A DNA stretch of 64,000 nucleotides. Origin: Niastella vici. GTDB lineage: Bacteria; Bacteroidota; Bacteroidia; Chitinophagales; Chitinophagaceae. How positions within the stretch are numbered: the first letter of the stretch is position 1; each line of letters starts with the position of its first letter. Shown piece after piece: positions 34,780 through 44,560 of this stretch. The stretch lies in NCBI RefSeq assembly GCF_002077945.1, contig NZ_LVYD01000041.1:248001-312000 (forward strand), in the 5' to 3' direction. The notes under the pieces are model-generated. The model saw nothing but the letters and a program-made list of their open reading frames with translations. It did no database searches and was not told the origin of the DNA. Position numbers and translations under genes: made by a program.

Positions 34780-34929
34780 CGGGATCGGATTTTGATGCTT
34801 AAATATACATTGAAGCGGTAAAGATAGCAAGAGCCACCTGATAAAAACATATTAACAGTTGCGGGGGCGGGAAACGGGAATTTCCGGCTTACCGGCAATC
34901 GTGAATGGGCAGTCGTCAATACGGAATGG

Positions 34930-35105
34930 AGAAACAGTTACCAGTTACAGGGTCCCGGCTACCGGGCAAAAAGTACGGAGAACCCGACCAAAGGTAGAGT
35001 GACCGGCATTCGAGGCCTGGCAACCGGAAACCGGAAACCGGAAACCGGTACCCGGGCCGGCGATTTTTGGCCCTGAAAATGGGAAACCTTAAACTTGTAA
35101 CCTTT
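34930..35105. repeat. Heptamer-word inverted repeat, locus 4 (largest exact tandem)
   Basis: The left arm 34935-34968 (CAGTTACCAGTTACAGGGTCC...) faces the right arm 35015-35057, which contains three exact tandem CCGGAAA units (35024-35044) continuing into CCGGTAC. A tail GGGAAACCTTAAACTTGTAAC lies at about 35081-35101. It fills most of the 509-base spacer between divergent start codons. A TCACCAT-type (GTGAATGG) word repeat lies just left, at 34898-34926. Confidence 0.72.
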
Positions 35106-35288
35106 CTCAACAGCCTTACCTTTGGCGCCGGTTCATCCCCAGCCGCTGACCGCCTGATAATCAATGCCCCTATACATGACCAAATTGGCGCGGGTATTGA
35201 TTGTGTTATTTAAATCCTATATCACGCGTTAACAGCGAATATTATGATTGAACCCTTAATTTTGATCATTAATCTTAAATAAATTTCA

Positions 35289-36800
35289 TTGAGCGGTATT
35301 AAAAAATTAGCCGGGCAAACATTGTGGTATGGGGTCAGTAGTATTTTTGCCCGTTTCCTGAATTACCTGCTTACTCCGTACCTCACGTATAAACTTAGCG
35401 GGGCAGCTTACGGGGAAATGAGCCTGGTATATGCAGCCATTCCCTTTTTAAACACCCTCTTTCTTTTTGGGGTAGAAACGGCTTTTTTCCGGTATATTCA
35501 AAAAGACGAATACAAGAACGAGATCTACAATACGCTTTCCATTTCAATAATCACCAGCACCCTTAGCCTGTGCACCCTGTTGATCCTCTTCAACAGATCT
35601 TTTGCCCACCTGATCTCTATAAAGGATCATGCTGAATATGTTACCATAAGTGCGTTCATCATTGCATTTGATGCATTATCGGCCCTTCCCTTTGCCAAAC
35701 TCAGGCACGAAAACCGGCCCATGAAATTTGCATTTGTGCGCATAAGTGGCATCCTGTTGTACATTGGCCTTACTTATTTCTTTTTATCGGTTTGTCCTAC
35801 CCTGTTGCAAAAAAATCCCAACAGCCCGTTGTTATTGATCTACAACAAAGAATTTGGCGTAGGATATATTTTGCTGGCCAATCTGGTTCAATCGTTTTAC
35901 CAGCTCGTTGTTTTAAGGAAAGAGTTTTTCGACTTTCACTGGAAATTCAATTTCCCTATGTGGAAGGAGGTAATGCTGTATGCCTGGCCGCTGGCCGTAG
36001 CGGGTTTTGCCGGAATGATCAACGAAACCTTCGACCGTATTATGCTGGGCTGGTGGGCGCCTGCTCAATCTGAAAAAGCGGCCCTTTTTGAAGTGGGCAC
36101 TTACAGCGCCTGTTATAAATTATCTATTCTGATCACGTTGTTCATACAGGCTTTCCGCATGGGCGCCGAACCGTTCTTCTTTAAGCAATCACAGCAGGAA
36201 GATGCGCCCAGAACCTATGCCCGGGTAATGAAATTTTTTGTGATCACCATTACATTGATGTTCCTGGTGGTAGCGCTTTACCTGGATATCTGGAAACAAT
36301 TTATCAAGAACGAGGCCATGTGGAAGGGACTTACGGTGGTGCCCATTTTGCTTTTTGCCAATATGTTCCTGGGTATTTATTACAATTTGTCGATCTGGTA
36401 TAAATTATCGCAAAAAACCATGGCCGGGGCCTGGATCACCCTCATAGGTGCCGTCATTACCCTGGTTATAAATGCAGCTTTTATTCCCCGGTACAGTTAT
36501 ATAGCCTGTGCCTGGGCAACTTTCTTATGCTATGGCAGTATGATGGTTGTTTCCTATATATGGGGGCAAAAAAAATATCCTATTCCCTACGCCACCAAAA
36601 AACTGTGCGCTTACATGGTAATAGTGGCCATTTTATACTTTGTACATCATTATGTCACCAGCTGGTGGCCGAACACCTGGCTCAATTACTCACTGGCCAC
36701 CGTATTAACCTTCGGTTACCTGGTATTTATTCTGCGGGTTGAACGTAAAGAATTCAGCAGACTGCCCTATGTTGGGAAAATGATCTATAAATTTATATAA
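35289..36800 (+). CDS. Polysaccharide flippase (Wzx/MOP superfamily)
   Basis: A 503-residue integral membrane protein with 12-14 hydrophobic segments. It begins GIKKLAGQTLWYGVSSIFARFLNYLLTPYLT, the usual N-terminus of MOP-type polysaccharide exporters that flip lipid-linked glycan units across the inner membrane. The initiation codon is TTG (35289): no ATG or GTG lies at the homologous N-terminus. No glycosyltransferase genes are adjacent, which is unusual for Wzx but common for housekeeping relatives in this group. It converges with the MBL gene, 14 bases between stops. Confidence 0.9.
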   Translation: MSGIKKLAGQTLWYGVSSIFARFLNYLLTPYLTYKLSGAAYGEMSLVYAAIPFLNTLFLFGVETAFFRYIQKDEYKNEIYNTLSISIITSTLSLCTLLILFNRSFAHLISIKDHAEYVTISAFIIAFDALSALPFAKLRHENRPMKFAFVRISGILLYIGLTYFFLSVCPTLLQKNPNSPLLLIYNKEFGVGYILLANLVQSFYQLVVLRKEFFDFHWKFNFPMWKEVMLYAWPLAVAGFAGMINETFDRIMLGWWAPAQSEKAALFEVGTYSACYKLSILITLFIQAFRMGAEPFFFKQSQQEDAPRTYARVMKFFVITITLMFLVVALYLDIWKQFIKNEAMWKGLTVVPILLFANMFLGIYYNLSIWYKLSQKTMAGAWITLIGAVITLVINAAFIPRYSYIACAWATFLCYGSMMVVSYIWGQKKYPIPYATKKLCAYMVIVAILYFVHHYVTSWWPNTWLNYSLATVLTFGYLVFILRVERKEFSRLPYVGKMIYKFI

Positions 36801-36814
36801 GAGCTTATCAAGAC

Positions 36815-37459
36815 CTATAAACCCTTCAGAAACGGATTGTGCATTTTTTCATACCCGACAGTAGTTTGAGGCCCATGACCGGGGAAAACCACGGTATCAT
36901 CGGGCAACACAAATAGCTGGTTGCGGATACTGGCAATCAGGGTATCGAAATTTCCGCCCGGCAAATCAGTTCGGCCAATGCTTTCGTGGAACAATACATC
37001 GCCGCCAATTACGAACTGCTGCGCCTGACAATAAAAACAGATATGTCCCGGGGAATGGCCGGGTGTAAATATTACCTGTAGCGCATCATTACCCAACGGT
37101 ATGGTGTCACCTTCGCGTAAAAAGATAAGGTCGCCTTTGTAATTATCAAAAGGCAGGCCCCATGATAAGCCAAACGTGGGTGCATATTCCAGAACCGGCT
37201 TTTCTTTTTCGTGCAGGTGAAGGGTTAGGCCCCAGGTATCATAAATGAATTTGTTTCCGAATACGTGGTCCAGATGGCAATGTGTATTTAACAAATATTT
37301 AGGCGTTAGCCCTGAAGTTTGTATAAATTCTTTCAGCTCATTGCGCTCATTCCCGAAATAGCAACCGGGATCAACAATGCAGCATTCGCCCGTCTCGTTA
37401 TACACCACATACGTATTCTCCTGAACCGGACTAAAAGTAAATGACGTCACTGTAAGCAT
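36815..37459 (-). CDS. MBL-fold metallo-hydrolase (glyoxalase II-like)
   Basis: A 214-residue metallo-beta-lactamase-fold hydrolase. The metal motif H-x-H-x-D-H is in NTHCHLDHVFG; the further ligands are the His in TPGHSPGHI, the Asp in GGDVLFHESIGRTDLPGG and the His in FPGHGPQTTVG. The GRTDLPGG stretch and the short C-terminus resemble the glyoxalase II/YcbL-like hydrolases that act on small thioesters. The substrate is unknown. Confidence 0.92.
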   Translation of the reverse strand: MLTVTSFTFSPVQENTYVVYNETGECCIVDPGCYFGNERNELKEFIQTSGLTPKYLLNTHCHLDHVFGNKFIYDTWGLTLHLHEKEKPVLEYAPTFGLSWGLPFDNYKGDLIFLREGDTIPLGNDALQVIFTPGHSPGHICFYCQAQQFVIGGDVLFHESIGRTDLPGGNFDTLIASIRNQLFVLPDDTVVFPGHGPQTTVGYEKMHNPFLKGL

Positions 37460-37532
37460 ACTCGTACCTTAATATAATTGATTTTCGCGGTATTATGGAT
37501 TGTTTTAACTTTAAAACATTTAAAGACAGGCT

Positions 37533-40500
37533 ATGCAATTTCAACAGAATCAGCCAAAGACAAAATCGTTTTCCTCCGTTCCCTTTTTACTTGCCATCTT
37601 GCTGCCAACCGTACTATTCGCCCAGGTGAATACTGTAGAGTTTGGAAAGAACCGGGTACAGTACCGTAAATTCAAATGGCAATATTACCAAAGCACCAAT
37701 TTCAATACTTATTTCTACGAAAATGGTAAAACCATTGCCAACTATGTAGCGCAGGTGGCTGAAAACGAATTGCCCGGTCTTGAACAATTTGTTGAATATG
37801 GCCTGCAACGCCGTGCGAATATCGTTATATATAATCATTTTGATGAATTACAGCAATCGAATATCGGGCTGAACCTCGACTGGCAAACATCCGGTGGTAT
37901 TACCAAGCTGGTGAATAACAAAATGGTGATCTATTTCGACGGCGATCATGCCAATTTACGCAAGCAAATACGCCAGGGTATTGCCCGTATTCTTACCGAT
38001 AATATCCTTTTTGGCGATGACCTGGGGGAGTTCGCCACCAACCAGGCCCTGCTCGACCTGCCCAAATGGCTGGTTGACGGTTATGTTGATTACGTAGCGG
38101 AAGACTGGAGCCCTCAATACGACAACGATCTGAAGCTGGCCCTGCTGTCGGGCGATTACAGGAATTTTTACCAGCTTGCCTACGATAAGCCCCTGCTGGC
38201 CGGGCATGCCTTCTGGCAATACATAGCTGATAAATATAAAAAAGAGAACGTTACCTACTTTTTATACCTGTCGCGCGTATACCGCAATCTCAACAGCGCC
38301 TCTCAGCGCATTTGTAAAAAGAAGTTCAAGGAAGTGCTGAAAGATTTCATGTTGGAAAGAACTGAAATGTATGAAAAGGACCTCCGCGGCCGTCGCGATC
38401 TGCCAAAAGGAACGGTTTCGATCGTTGAAGAAGTGACCCATAATAAAAACTTCGTACACTTTACGCCCAACCCCGCACCCCGCAGTCAAACCTATGCCGT
38501 GGTTGAATTTATAAAAGGACAGTACCGGGTGGTGTTATGGGAAAATATGACCGACAGAAAGGTGCTTTTAAACACCGGAGTTCGCTCAAACGAGAATGAG
38601 ATCAATCCTAATTACCCCTTACTGGCCTGGGATGGCAAAGGCACCCGCCTCGCCTGTATTTACTGGTCGGAAGGAAAGGTAAAGCTGTTCGTTTACGATA
38701 TGATAGCCCATTTCAAACGAATAAAACAGGAGATCCCGCACTTTGAACAAGTACAGGACATGAAGTTCATGCTGAACTCCAATACCCTGTTATTAAGTGC
38801 CGTTCGCAACGGTCAATCTGACATTTATATTTACAATATTGAAAAAGATACCTACGAGCAGGTTACCAATGATGCCTATGCCGACCTGGATGCCAGCTTT
38901 GTAGCTTTCCCTAACAAGACCGGTATCCTGTTCTCCTCAAACCGCCCCGATGCTACCACCATAGGCGGTGATACGGCTGTTGCTTCAAGACGCTATAATA
39001 TTTTCCTGGCCGATAATTACAACAAAAGCGAGTTCAGGCAAATTACGCAGTTAACGAAAATGAAGTATGGCAACGCCCGTTATCCCATGCAGTATAACAC
39101 CTATCACTTCACCTTTGTTAGTGATGAAACAGGTATAGCCAACCGTTTTGCCGGTTTCTTCAGCACCAAACGGGCCGGGCTCGATACAGTTGTACTGGTA
39201 GGCGATCAGGTTTTGCGTAACCCCGATGCCATGGAAATTGATTCTACGCTGAAAGCCTGGGGTAAAACTGCACCAGACTCTGTATTTACTTTTTCAGTGA
39301 CCCAGGATTCGGCCTATTCATTCCCGATCACCAACTACCAAAGCGCCTTGCTTGAAACGAAGATCGCCGGCTACCAGGGCATGGTAAGTGAAGTAAGACA
39401 GGAAGGAAATCTGAAATTATTATATCGCTTAAAAGTTGACGAATCGGCCCTGAAAAAACGCAATCTCAATCCCCGGCCTACTGAATACCGGCGCAAGACT
39501 ATTATCGCCGAAGAACAAGCCAGCGGAGCGGCCATTCAGTTCAATAAACCCGGCGCACAGGCCGACAGCAGTAAAAGGATCAGTGATATTTTTGAAACCG
39601 GGTTCGATAAAGAGAAAAAAGACAGCGTACAACCACAACAACAGCCCACTGAAAATAATAATAACAATGTGACCGTACCGGTGGTGCCCTCACAAAAAGA
39701 ACAAGAAACGGTTTTAAAGAAGGCCAAGCTTTTTGATTATAAATTGAAGTTTTCAATAGATAATTTCTCAGGCGGCTTTAATAATGACATCCTCGTAAGC
39801 CGCTATCAGCCATATACAGGGTCATTGCCGGTAGTATTACAAAGCGGTGGCGCCTTTAACGGCATGCTGAAAGCCTCTGTATTTGATCTGTTCGAAGACA
39901 TCCGTTTTACCGGCGCCATGCGTTTGCCGTTGATAGGCGGTATAGGAACCGGTATTGGCGTAGGCAGTTCGGGATCTTCTGTTTTTGTACCGGTGAACCA
40001 ATCTTTATTCGATGGCGGTGGCGAATGGTATGGCAGGGTCGACTACCTCAAACATAGGATAGATTACTCGCTGATCTATTATCGCCGTACCGACCTCGGT
40101 AATGTGCAGGGCATTAACGGCACTTCAGACCTTTATGAAGCAAAATCATACACCAACCTGTATCAGGCTGTATTTAAATATCCGTTCGATAAAGTACGCA
40201 GTTTAAGATTATCAACCGGTATACGTACAGATAAGGTTGTAGTACGTGGTGAAATAAATACGCCCGCTACATTAGAAATAGGCGACATCAATAAACAAAC
40301 CTTCTCGGTTAACCGTATTGAATATGTACATGACGATGCTATCATGAAAGCTACGAACATCTGGAACGGTTTGCGCTACAAGATATATACTGACCTGGAT
40401 TTCCAGACCAGTAAACCTTCAGATGGTAATTTGAAACCAGGCCGCATTACGTGGAACGCTGGTTTCGATGGCCGCTACTACTATCCTATTTACCGCAACT

Positions 40501-41042
40501 TCATTTGGGCCGGTCGCGCAGCAGGTGATTTTTCATGGGGTAATCAGAAAATCGTTTATTACCTGGGTGGTGTAGATGGCTGGATGTTCCCGAAATACAG
40601 CGAAAATCCCAAACCCCAGGATGCTGATTATGCCTTCCAGTCACTGGCGGTTAATATGCGCGGCTTCCCGCAAAACGTTGCCAATGGGAATAATGCAGTG
40701 ATCATTAACAGCGAATTCAGGTTGCCGGTATTCGCTACGCTCTTTAATAAACCCATCAATAACGCATTCCTGCGCAACTTCCAGGTTATACAGTTTATAG
40801 ACCTCGGCAGCGCCTGGAACGGAAAAATAAAAAATATCTCACGGCCATCGGTTTCATATGGCGGTACGCCGGTAGAGGTCTTGATAAAAGCAGGCGGTAT
40901 TGGGCCTTTTGTAGGCGGTTATGGATTTGGCGCCCGCAGTACCCTGCTGGGTTACTTCCTGCGTTTGGATGCCGGCTGGGAAATGAATGTATTCTTCCGG
41001 GGCAAACCTTATTTACATTTTGCTATGGGTGTGGATTTCTAG
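37533..41042 (+). CDS. Giant outer-membrane protein: degenerate peptidase-MA-like domain + PD40 propeller + beta-barrel
   Basis: 1169 residues. A signal peptide ends about residue 31 (LPTVLFAQ). Residues about 40-290 resemble the gluzincin (peptidase MA-like) fold, with DLPKWLVDGYVDYVAEDW at the usual second motif, but the place of HExxH reads IRQGIARIL, so the metal site is lost. Residues about 330-560 are TolB-like PD40 propeller blades (GILFSSNRPDAT, YNIFLADNYNKSEFRQITQLT). A Gln/Asn-rich linker (QPQQQPTENNNNN) leads to a C-terminal outer-membrane barrel of about 430 residues ending HFAMGVDF. It is often labelled TolB-like; its true role is unknown. Confidence 0.85.
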   Translation: MQFQQNQPKTKSFSSVPFLLAILLPTVLFAQVNTVEFGKNRVQYRKFKWQYYQSTNFNTYFYENGKTIANYVAQVAENELPGLEQFVEYGLQRRANIVIYNHFDELQQSNIGLNLDWQTSGGITKLVNNKMVIYFDGDHANLRKQIRQGIARILTDNILFGDDLGEFATNQALLDLPKWLVDGYVDYVAEDWSPQYDNDLKLALLSGDYRNFYQLAYDKPLLAGHAFWQYIADKYKKENVTYFLYLSRVYRNLNSASQRICKKKFKEVLKDFMLERTEMYEKDLRGRRDLPKGTVSIVEEVTHNKNFVHFTPNPAPRSQTYAVVEFIKGQYRVVLWENMTDRKVLLNTGVRSNENEINPNYPLLAWDGKGTRLACIYWSEGKVKLFVYDMIAHFKRIKQEIPHFEQVQDMKFMLNSNTLLLSAVRNGQSDIYIYNIEKDTYEQVTNDAYADLDASFVAFPNKTGILFSSNRPDATTIGGDTAVASRRYNIFLADNYNKSEFRQITQLTKMKYGNARYPMQYNTYHFTFVSDETGIANRFAGFFSTKRAGLDTVVLVGDQVLRNPDAMEIDSTLKAWGKTAPDSVFTFSVTQDSAYSFPITNYQSALLETKIAGYQGMVSEVRQEGNLKLLYRLKVDESALKKRNLNPRPTEYRRKTIIAEEQASGAAIQFNKPGAQADSSKRISDIFETGFDKEKKDSVQPQQQPTENNNNNVTVPVVPSQKEQETVLKKAKLFDYKLKFSIDNFSGGFNNDILVSRYQPYTGSLPVVLQSGGAFNGMLKASVFDLFEDIRFTGAMRLPLIGGIGTGIGVGSSGSSVFVPVNQSLFDGGGEWYGRVDYLKHRIDYSLIYYRRTDLGNVQGINGTSDLYEAKSYTNLYQAVFKYPFDKVRSLRLSTGIRTDKVVVRGEINTPATLEIGDINKQTFSVNRIEYVHDDAIMKATNIWNGLRYKIYTDLDFQTSKPSDGNLKPGRITWNAGFDGRYYYPIYRNFIWAGRAAGDFSWGNQKIVYYLGGVDGWMFPKYSENPKPQDADYAFQSLAVNMRGFPQNVANGNNAVIINSEFRLPVFATLFNKPINNAFLRNFQVIQFIDLGSAWNGKIKNISRPSVSYGGTPVEVLIKAGGIGPFVGGYGFGARSTLLGYFLRLDAGWEMNVFFRGKPYLHFAMGVDF

Positions 41043-41082
41043 CCCCCCATCCCCCTAAAGGGGGAGCAAAAACATAATACTT

Positions 41083-41116
41083 AAAAGCCTCGCGACTAAA
41101 ATCGCGAGGCTTTTTT
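41083..41116 (+). terminator. Intrinsic terminator after the giant outer-membrane gene
   Basis: Stem AAAGCCTCGCGA/TCGCGAGGCTTT, loop of about 6 bases, then T's. Just before it, CCCCCATCCCCCTAAAGGGGG (41045-41065) is a G/C-run phrase of a kind I have seen dispersed in related genomes. Confidence 0.88.
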
Positions 41117-41166
41117 ATGCGTTTCAGAGGAACCTTGGCCATACGGGAAGGCTGGTAATTTGCAAG

Positions 41167-41200
41167 TTTCTTACTTCATACTTCTTACCTCTTACTTCTA
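41167..41200. repeat. TTACTTC-type heptamer tandem
   Basis: TTTCTTA, CTTCATA, CTTCTTA, CCTCTTA, CTTCTA follow one another with a 7-base period, in the convergent gap after the terminator. Confidence 0.65.
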
Positions 41201-41278
41201 AAAAAGAAGGCGCTATGAGAACAAAGCGCCTGTATGTGGATAAACCAACCGCTATATTGGAAGGGTATAGCGCCTGGA

Positions 41279-41989
41279 TCAATGAATAGCTTTACTTAAT
41301 CTTTTTATTGCGAGGTATGCCAGCGTCATAAATATCGAGAAACAGGCCACCATGCCCCAGGCATATTTCCATTGTATGGGATGGTATAACAACCTGAACA
41401 TATAAGCTACAAGCCCGAACGGATTGGTAAGAATATCCCAGCTGTTGAACCGCGGATACCGGCCCATGTAAACGCCCAATGCATTCAGCCACATGATGGG
41501 ATAAACGAAAAGCAATTCATGCCTGCCGCGCAGGTATGGCTGCATTATTTTTTCCATTTGCCGCACCGATAAAATACCCAGCAATAAACCATTCCAGGCA
41601 AAGGAAATGATCAGCGTTAAATCGAACCAGTTAGGCACATTGGTAAACTTGCCGAGATGAAAAAGATCGGTAAGTATGTAAAACGCATTGGGTATAAACA
41701 ACAGCCATACCAACGATATGGCCGTAAATTTCCATTTATTGGTTTGAACCGTTGGATGCTGGTGCAACCAGGAAGAGATCCTGTATGGCAGCCAGGCGAG
41801 GAAAAGGTTCCATGTCATCCAGATAAAAGTGTATTTGCCGGTGTAAGCAATTCGCGCCAATACCAGGGCTACGCTAAAAGCCATTGATAAGGTAAGTATG
41901 CGATCAATTTCACTGCCGGTTGTTTTGAACAATGCCCAACCTTTCCAAATATTTGTGTGGCCCGGGGCTTTCGTTTGTGCTACTTTCAT
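41279..41989 (-). CDS. DUF1361 family membrane protein
   Basis: A 236-residue protein with about seven hydrophobic segments. The characteristic DUF1361 block is present: FIPNAFYILTDLFHLG, then VPNWFDLTLIISFAWNGLLLG. Function unknown. Its start is only 2 bases after the dgkA stop, so the two are translationally coupled, suggesting an envelope or lipid-related setting. Confidence 0.88.
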   Translation of the reverse strand: MKVAQTKAPGHTNIWKGWALFKTTGSEIDRILTLSMAFSVALVLARIAYTGKYTFIWMTWNLFLAWLPYRISSWLHQHPTVQTNKWKFTAISLVWLLFIPNAFYILTDLFHLGKFTNVPNWFDLTLIISFAWNGLLLGILSVRQMEKIMQPYLRGRHELLFVYPIMWLNALGVYMGRYPRFNSWDILTNPFGLVAYMFRLLYHPIQWKYAWGMVACFSIFMTLAYLAIKRLSKAIH

Positions 41990-41991
41990 CG

Positions 41992-42360
41992 TTAAAATAA
42001 TTTAGGAATGAATATTATAGCGCCTACGGCCACTGCTGTTAATGCAGCTACCAATACAGCCCCTGAAGCCAGGTCTTTTATAAATTTTATATCGGGATGG
42101 CGTTGCTCCGAAACAAAATCCATCACCCGCTCAATACAGGTATTGAACATTTCCGACACCCATACAAAACCAATGGCAAATACCAATGCCAGCAGTTCAT
42201 TTTTTGTAACACCTGCCAGCGCACTGAGCGTAAAAACCGCCACCGTTGCCATAAAATGCAACCAGGCATTGTGTTCGGTCAAAAAAAATGAGGCAATCCC
42301 TTCCCATGCAAACCTGAAGCTTCTGATTCTACCCCGTATAGAGAACTCCTGTGACTTCAT
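41992..42360 (-). CDS. dgkA: Diacylglycerol/undecaprenol kinase family protein
   Basis: A 122-residue integral membrane kinase with three transmembrane helices. The active-site pattern is visible in FVWVSEMFNTCIERVMDFV (E-x2-N-x2-IE-x3-D) and IKFIKDLASGAVLVAA. The family phosphorylates diacylglycerol or undecaprenol in lipid and cell-wall carrier recycling; Gram-negative DgkA and Gram-positive UdpK types cannot be separated here. It leads the two-gene unit with the DUF1361 gene. Confidence 0.9.
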   Translation of the reverse strand: MKSQEFSIRGRIRSFRFAWEGIASFFLTEHNAWLHFMATVAVFTLSALAGVTKNELLALVFAIGFVWVSEMFNTCIERVMDFVSEQRHPDIKFIKDLASGAVLVAALTAVAVGAIIFIPKLF

Positions 42361-42512
42361 ATACTTATTTTTAAAAAAGTGATCATTTTATTGTTATACT
42401 AAAGTTACTACAACAAAGACTGTAATTTGTTATGATGAAAAATGCCTTCGCTCTCTTTACTAACTGTTGTTTATTTCACGTTGTCACATTGATGACTGAA
42501 TAGGGCCTGTAC

Positions 42513-42923
42513 TTATTTATTAGCTTCATATAATTCATAAAGGGACCTACGGTTAGTGAATACAGCCACCGGCAACACACCTGCCATGAAAAAAATGAGA
42601 TGATTAAAAAAGGTTTCAAACTCTTTAATGCTGGTAATTTTTAAAACCATCAGATAGTATAAATAAAATAATACTATAAGGTAAAAAGTGAGCCATACCA
42701 ACCGGGCCTGAATACTATATTGTGATAACCGCTTCGTAATATTTATCAGCACTAAAATCAACGGCAGTAAGGGTACCGTTATAGTAAATCCGAAAAAGAA
42801 AGCCAGTGCTGCTAATAACATACCAAAAAAATCCAGCGCTATTACAGCAGTCAATCCAACGCTAATACCCAACAAAAGCACTGCTTTCATCCAGATCTTT
42901 GCTGCTACTCTTATAGGTGTCAT
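42513..42923 (-). CDS. Small integral membrane protein, function unknown
   Basis: 136 residues with four probable membrane helices (for example AVLLLGISVGLTAVIALDFF and LVWLTFYLIVLFYLYYLMVL), and a basic or neutral C-terminus ending LYELYEANK. No family is recognised. It follows the DUF4173 gene by 12 bases on the same strand and is probably cotranscribed with it. The 152-base gap to dgkA shows nothing notable. Confidence 0.75.
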   Translation of the reverse strand: MTPIRVAAKIWMKAVLLLGISVGLTAVIALDFFGMLLAALAFFFGFTITVPLLPLILVLINITKRLSQYSIQARLVWLTFYLIVLFYLYYLMVLKITSIKEFETFFNHLIFFMAGVLPVAVFTNRRSLYELYEANK

Positions 42924-42935
42924 ACTTACTGGCTT

Positions 42936-44516
42936 TTAGTGAACTACGGTTATCAATCCCCTTTTCCGGAAATACTTTTCCGTATACGCATCGGCATAAT
43001 TCCACGACAACCAGGATAACTGTTGCTGCTCTTGCTTAAACTGCTTTTCCCGTTGTTTCAATTGCTCAATAAAACAGGAGTCACAGGCTGAGGTCCTGTT
43101 GTTATGTAAAGCCTGCAGCTCATTCTCGCGTTTCTGTAAGGCAACTATATTGGTATCAAGCAGGGGCAATGCTTTATCTGACAGGGAAAGCAGAAAGGCA
43201 ACATCCAGATCGACCGTATTCTTTCGTTTCAGATTATAACCGGCAATAAATTCATCCCAGTGAATAGTGGAAGCCAATACCAGTACTGCTATACCAGCCC
43301 ATGCATTTACCCTGAACAGGAAGTAATTGGTTCTTTTACTCCATATTTTTATAAACACTGTGATCAACCCCACCAATACCATTAGCAAAAAGAACAACAC
43401 GCCAATACGCTTATAAGCCAGGCCATGTTTCAGGATATAATAATAGTCGCGCAGGAAAACTGAGCTCACCAGCATGGCGTTCTGAATGATCCAGGCATAG
43501 GCGCCATATTTCAACCATTTGTTCCGTTTGTAAAAATTGAGGTTGCCTTTAAAGAAGAATAACAAAATAGCCATGGCCAGCACAATGGAAACGATCAGCA
43601 ACTCAGTGCCTTCGTGCACCATTTTAAAAACCGGTTTTCCTTCTTCATATTGAAAATGCAACCACAGAAAGTTCACATCAATGATATTCACTACCAGCAG
43701 CAGCACGTTCAATAATACCAGACTGGTAATACCGGTGGTGTTCTCATTCTTTAAAGCCATCATACCACTGGCCATTTTGCCCATTATTAATTCAACGAAC
43801 TGGAAAAAAGGTTTTTCTCTTTTCTTATTTAATGTTCTTTTGAACCGTTGCAAACCATCATTTAGCCGGGCTTCTTTCACACTGAAATAATCCAGTTTGC
43901 TCTTCAGCAGTATTGAACCGGTGATCAGCAGTCCCAACAACAGGAACAGAATGCGCTGCCAGGAGAAGAAGTCGAAAAAGTGACTGAAGAATATTTCGAG
44001 TTGCACGCCTATTTTACCGGCTATTTCAGAAAATACATTATTCGCTCCCCTATAAATACAAAAGAATATGATCAGCAGGATGATGGGGAATATAGCAAAG
44101 CGAATGAACCGGCTGAGTCCTTTACCTTTAACGGCCTTACCCCTGTTCAACCTGATGGGTTCTACAAACGAAGCGGCCACCATCACAACATTCATCAGCA
44201 TGGAACCACCTGCAAACCAGGCCGACCGGTGGGTATACTCTGCAAAACCAGCCACCAGTAACAGGGTAACAACAAAAGCAATTTTACTGAGGTCGGTATT
44301 GTGTATAACTACCATGGTCAAACTGATGAGGTGCCCCAGCAACAACCAGTTCACAGTAGCATGCAGGCGGGCTTTTGGGTACAGAAAGAACAGGGCCGAT
44401 AATAAAAAGGCATCGAATAATACAGTATTCACAGCGAGTTTTTCGTTCCAGAAAACCAGGTTGAACAGCAAAGCGCCGGCTGTTACCAAAATGATTTTTA
44501 CAAGGTCTTTATTCAT
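42936..44516 (-). CDS. DUF4173-type multi-pass membrane protein
   Basis: 526 residues from the ATG at 44516 (MNKDLVKIILVTAG); an ATG at 44543 adds nine residues without hydrophobic character. About twelve hydrophobic segments, with AYKRIGVLFFLLMVLVGLITVFIKIW and YNLKRKNTVDLDVAFLLSLSDKALPLL matching the DUF4173 (DUF4153-related) family. The C-terminal 90 residues are soluble, with a Cys-x2-Cys (SACDSCF) and a Gln/Lys-rich helix. Function unknown; relatives are often found next to small regulators. Confidence 0.8.
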   Translation of the reverse strand: MNKDLVKIILVTAGALLFNLVFWNEKLAVNTVLFDAFLLSALFFLYPKARLHATVNWLLLGHLISLTMVVIHNTDLSKIAFVVTLLLVAGFAEYTHRSAWFAGGSMLMNVVMVAASFVEPIRLNRGKAVKGKGLSRFIRFAIFPIILLIIFFCIYRGANNVFSEIAGKIGVQLEIFFSHFFDFFSWQRILFLLLGLLITGSILLKSKLDYFSVKEARLNDGLQRFKRTLNKKREKPFFQFVELIMGKMASGMMALKNENTTGITSLVLLNVLLLVVNIIDVNFLWLHFQYEEGKPVFKMVHEGTELLIVSIVLAMAILLFFFKGNLNFYKRNKWLKYGAYAWIIQNAMLVSSVFLRDYYYILKHGLAYKRIGVLFFLLMVLVGLITVFIKIWSKRTNYFLFRVNAWAGIAVLVLASTIHWDEFIAGYNLKRKNTVDLDVAFLLSLSDKALPLLDTNIVALQKRENELQALHNNRTSACDSCFIEQLKQREKQFKQEQQQLSWLSWNYADAYTEKYFRKRGLITVVH

Positions 44517-44560
44517 AGTACAGTTTATTAGTTGTTTATCCACAAGGGTTAAATATTTGT

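Noticed and set aside
42432-42506. 23-codon frame on the plus strand between dgkA and the small membrane gene
   Set aside because: No terminator, promoter or conserved feature; likely chance.
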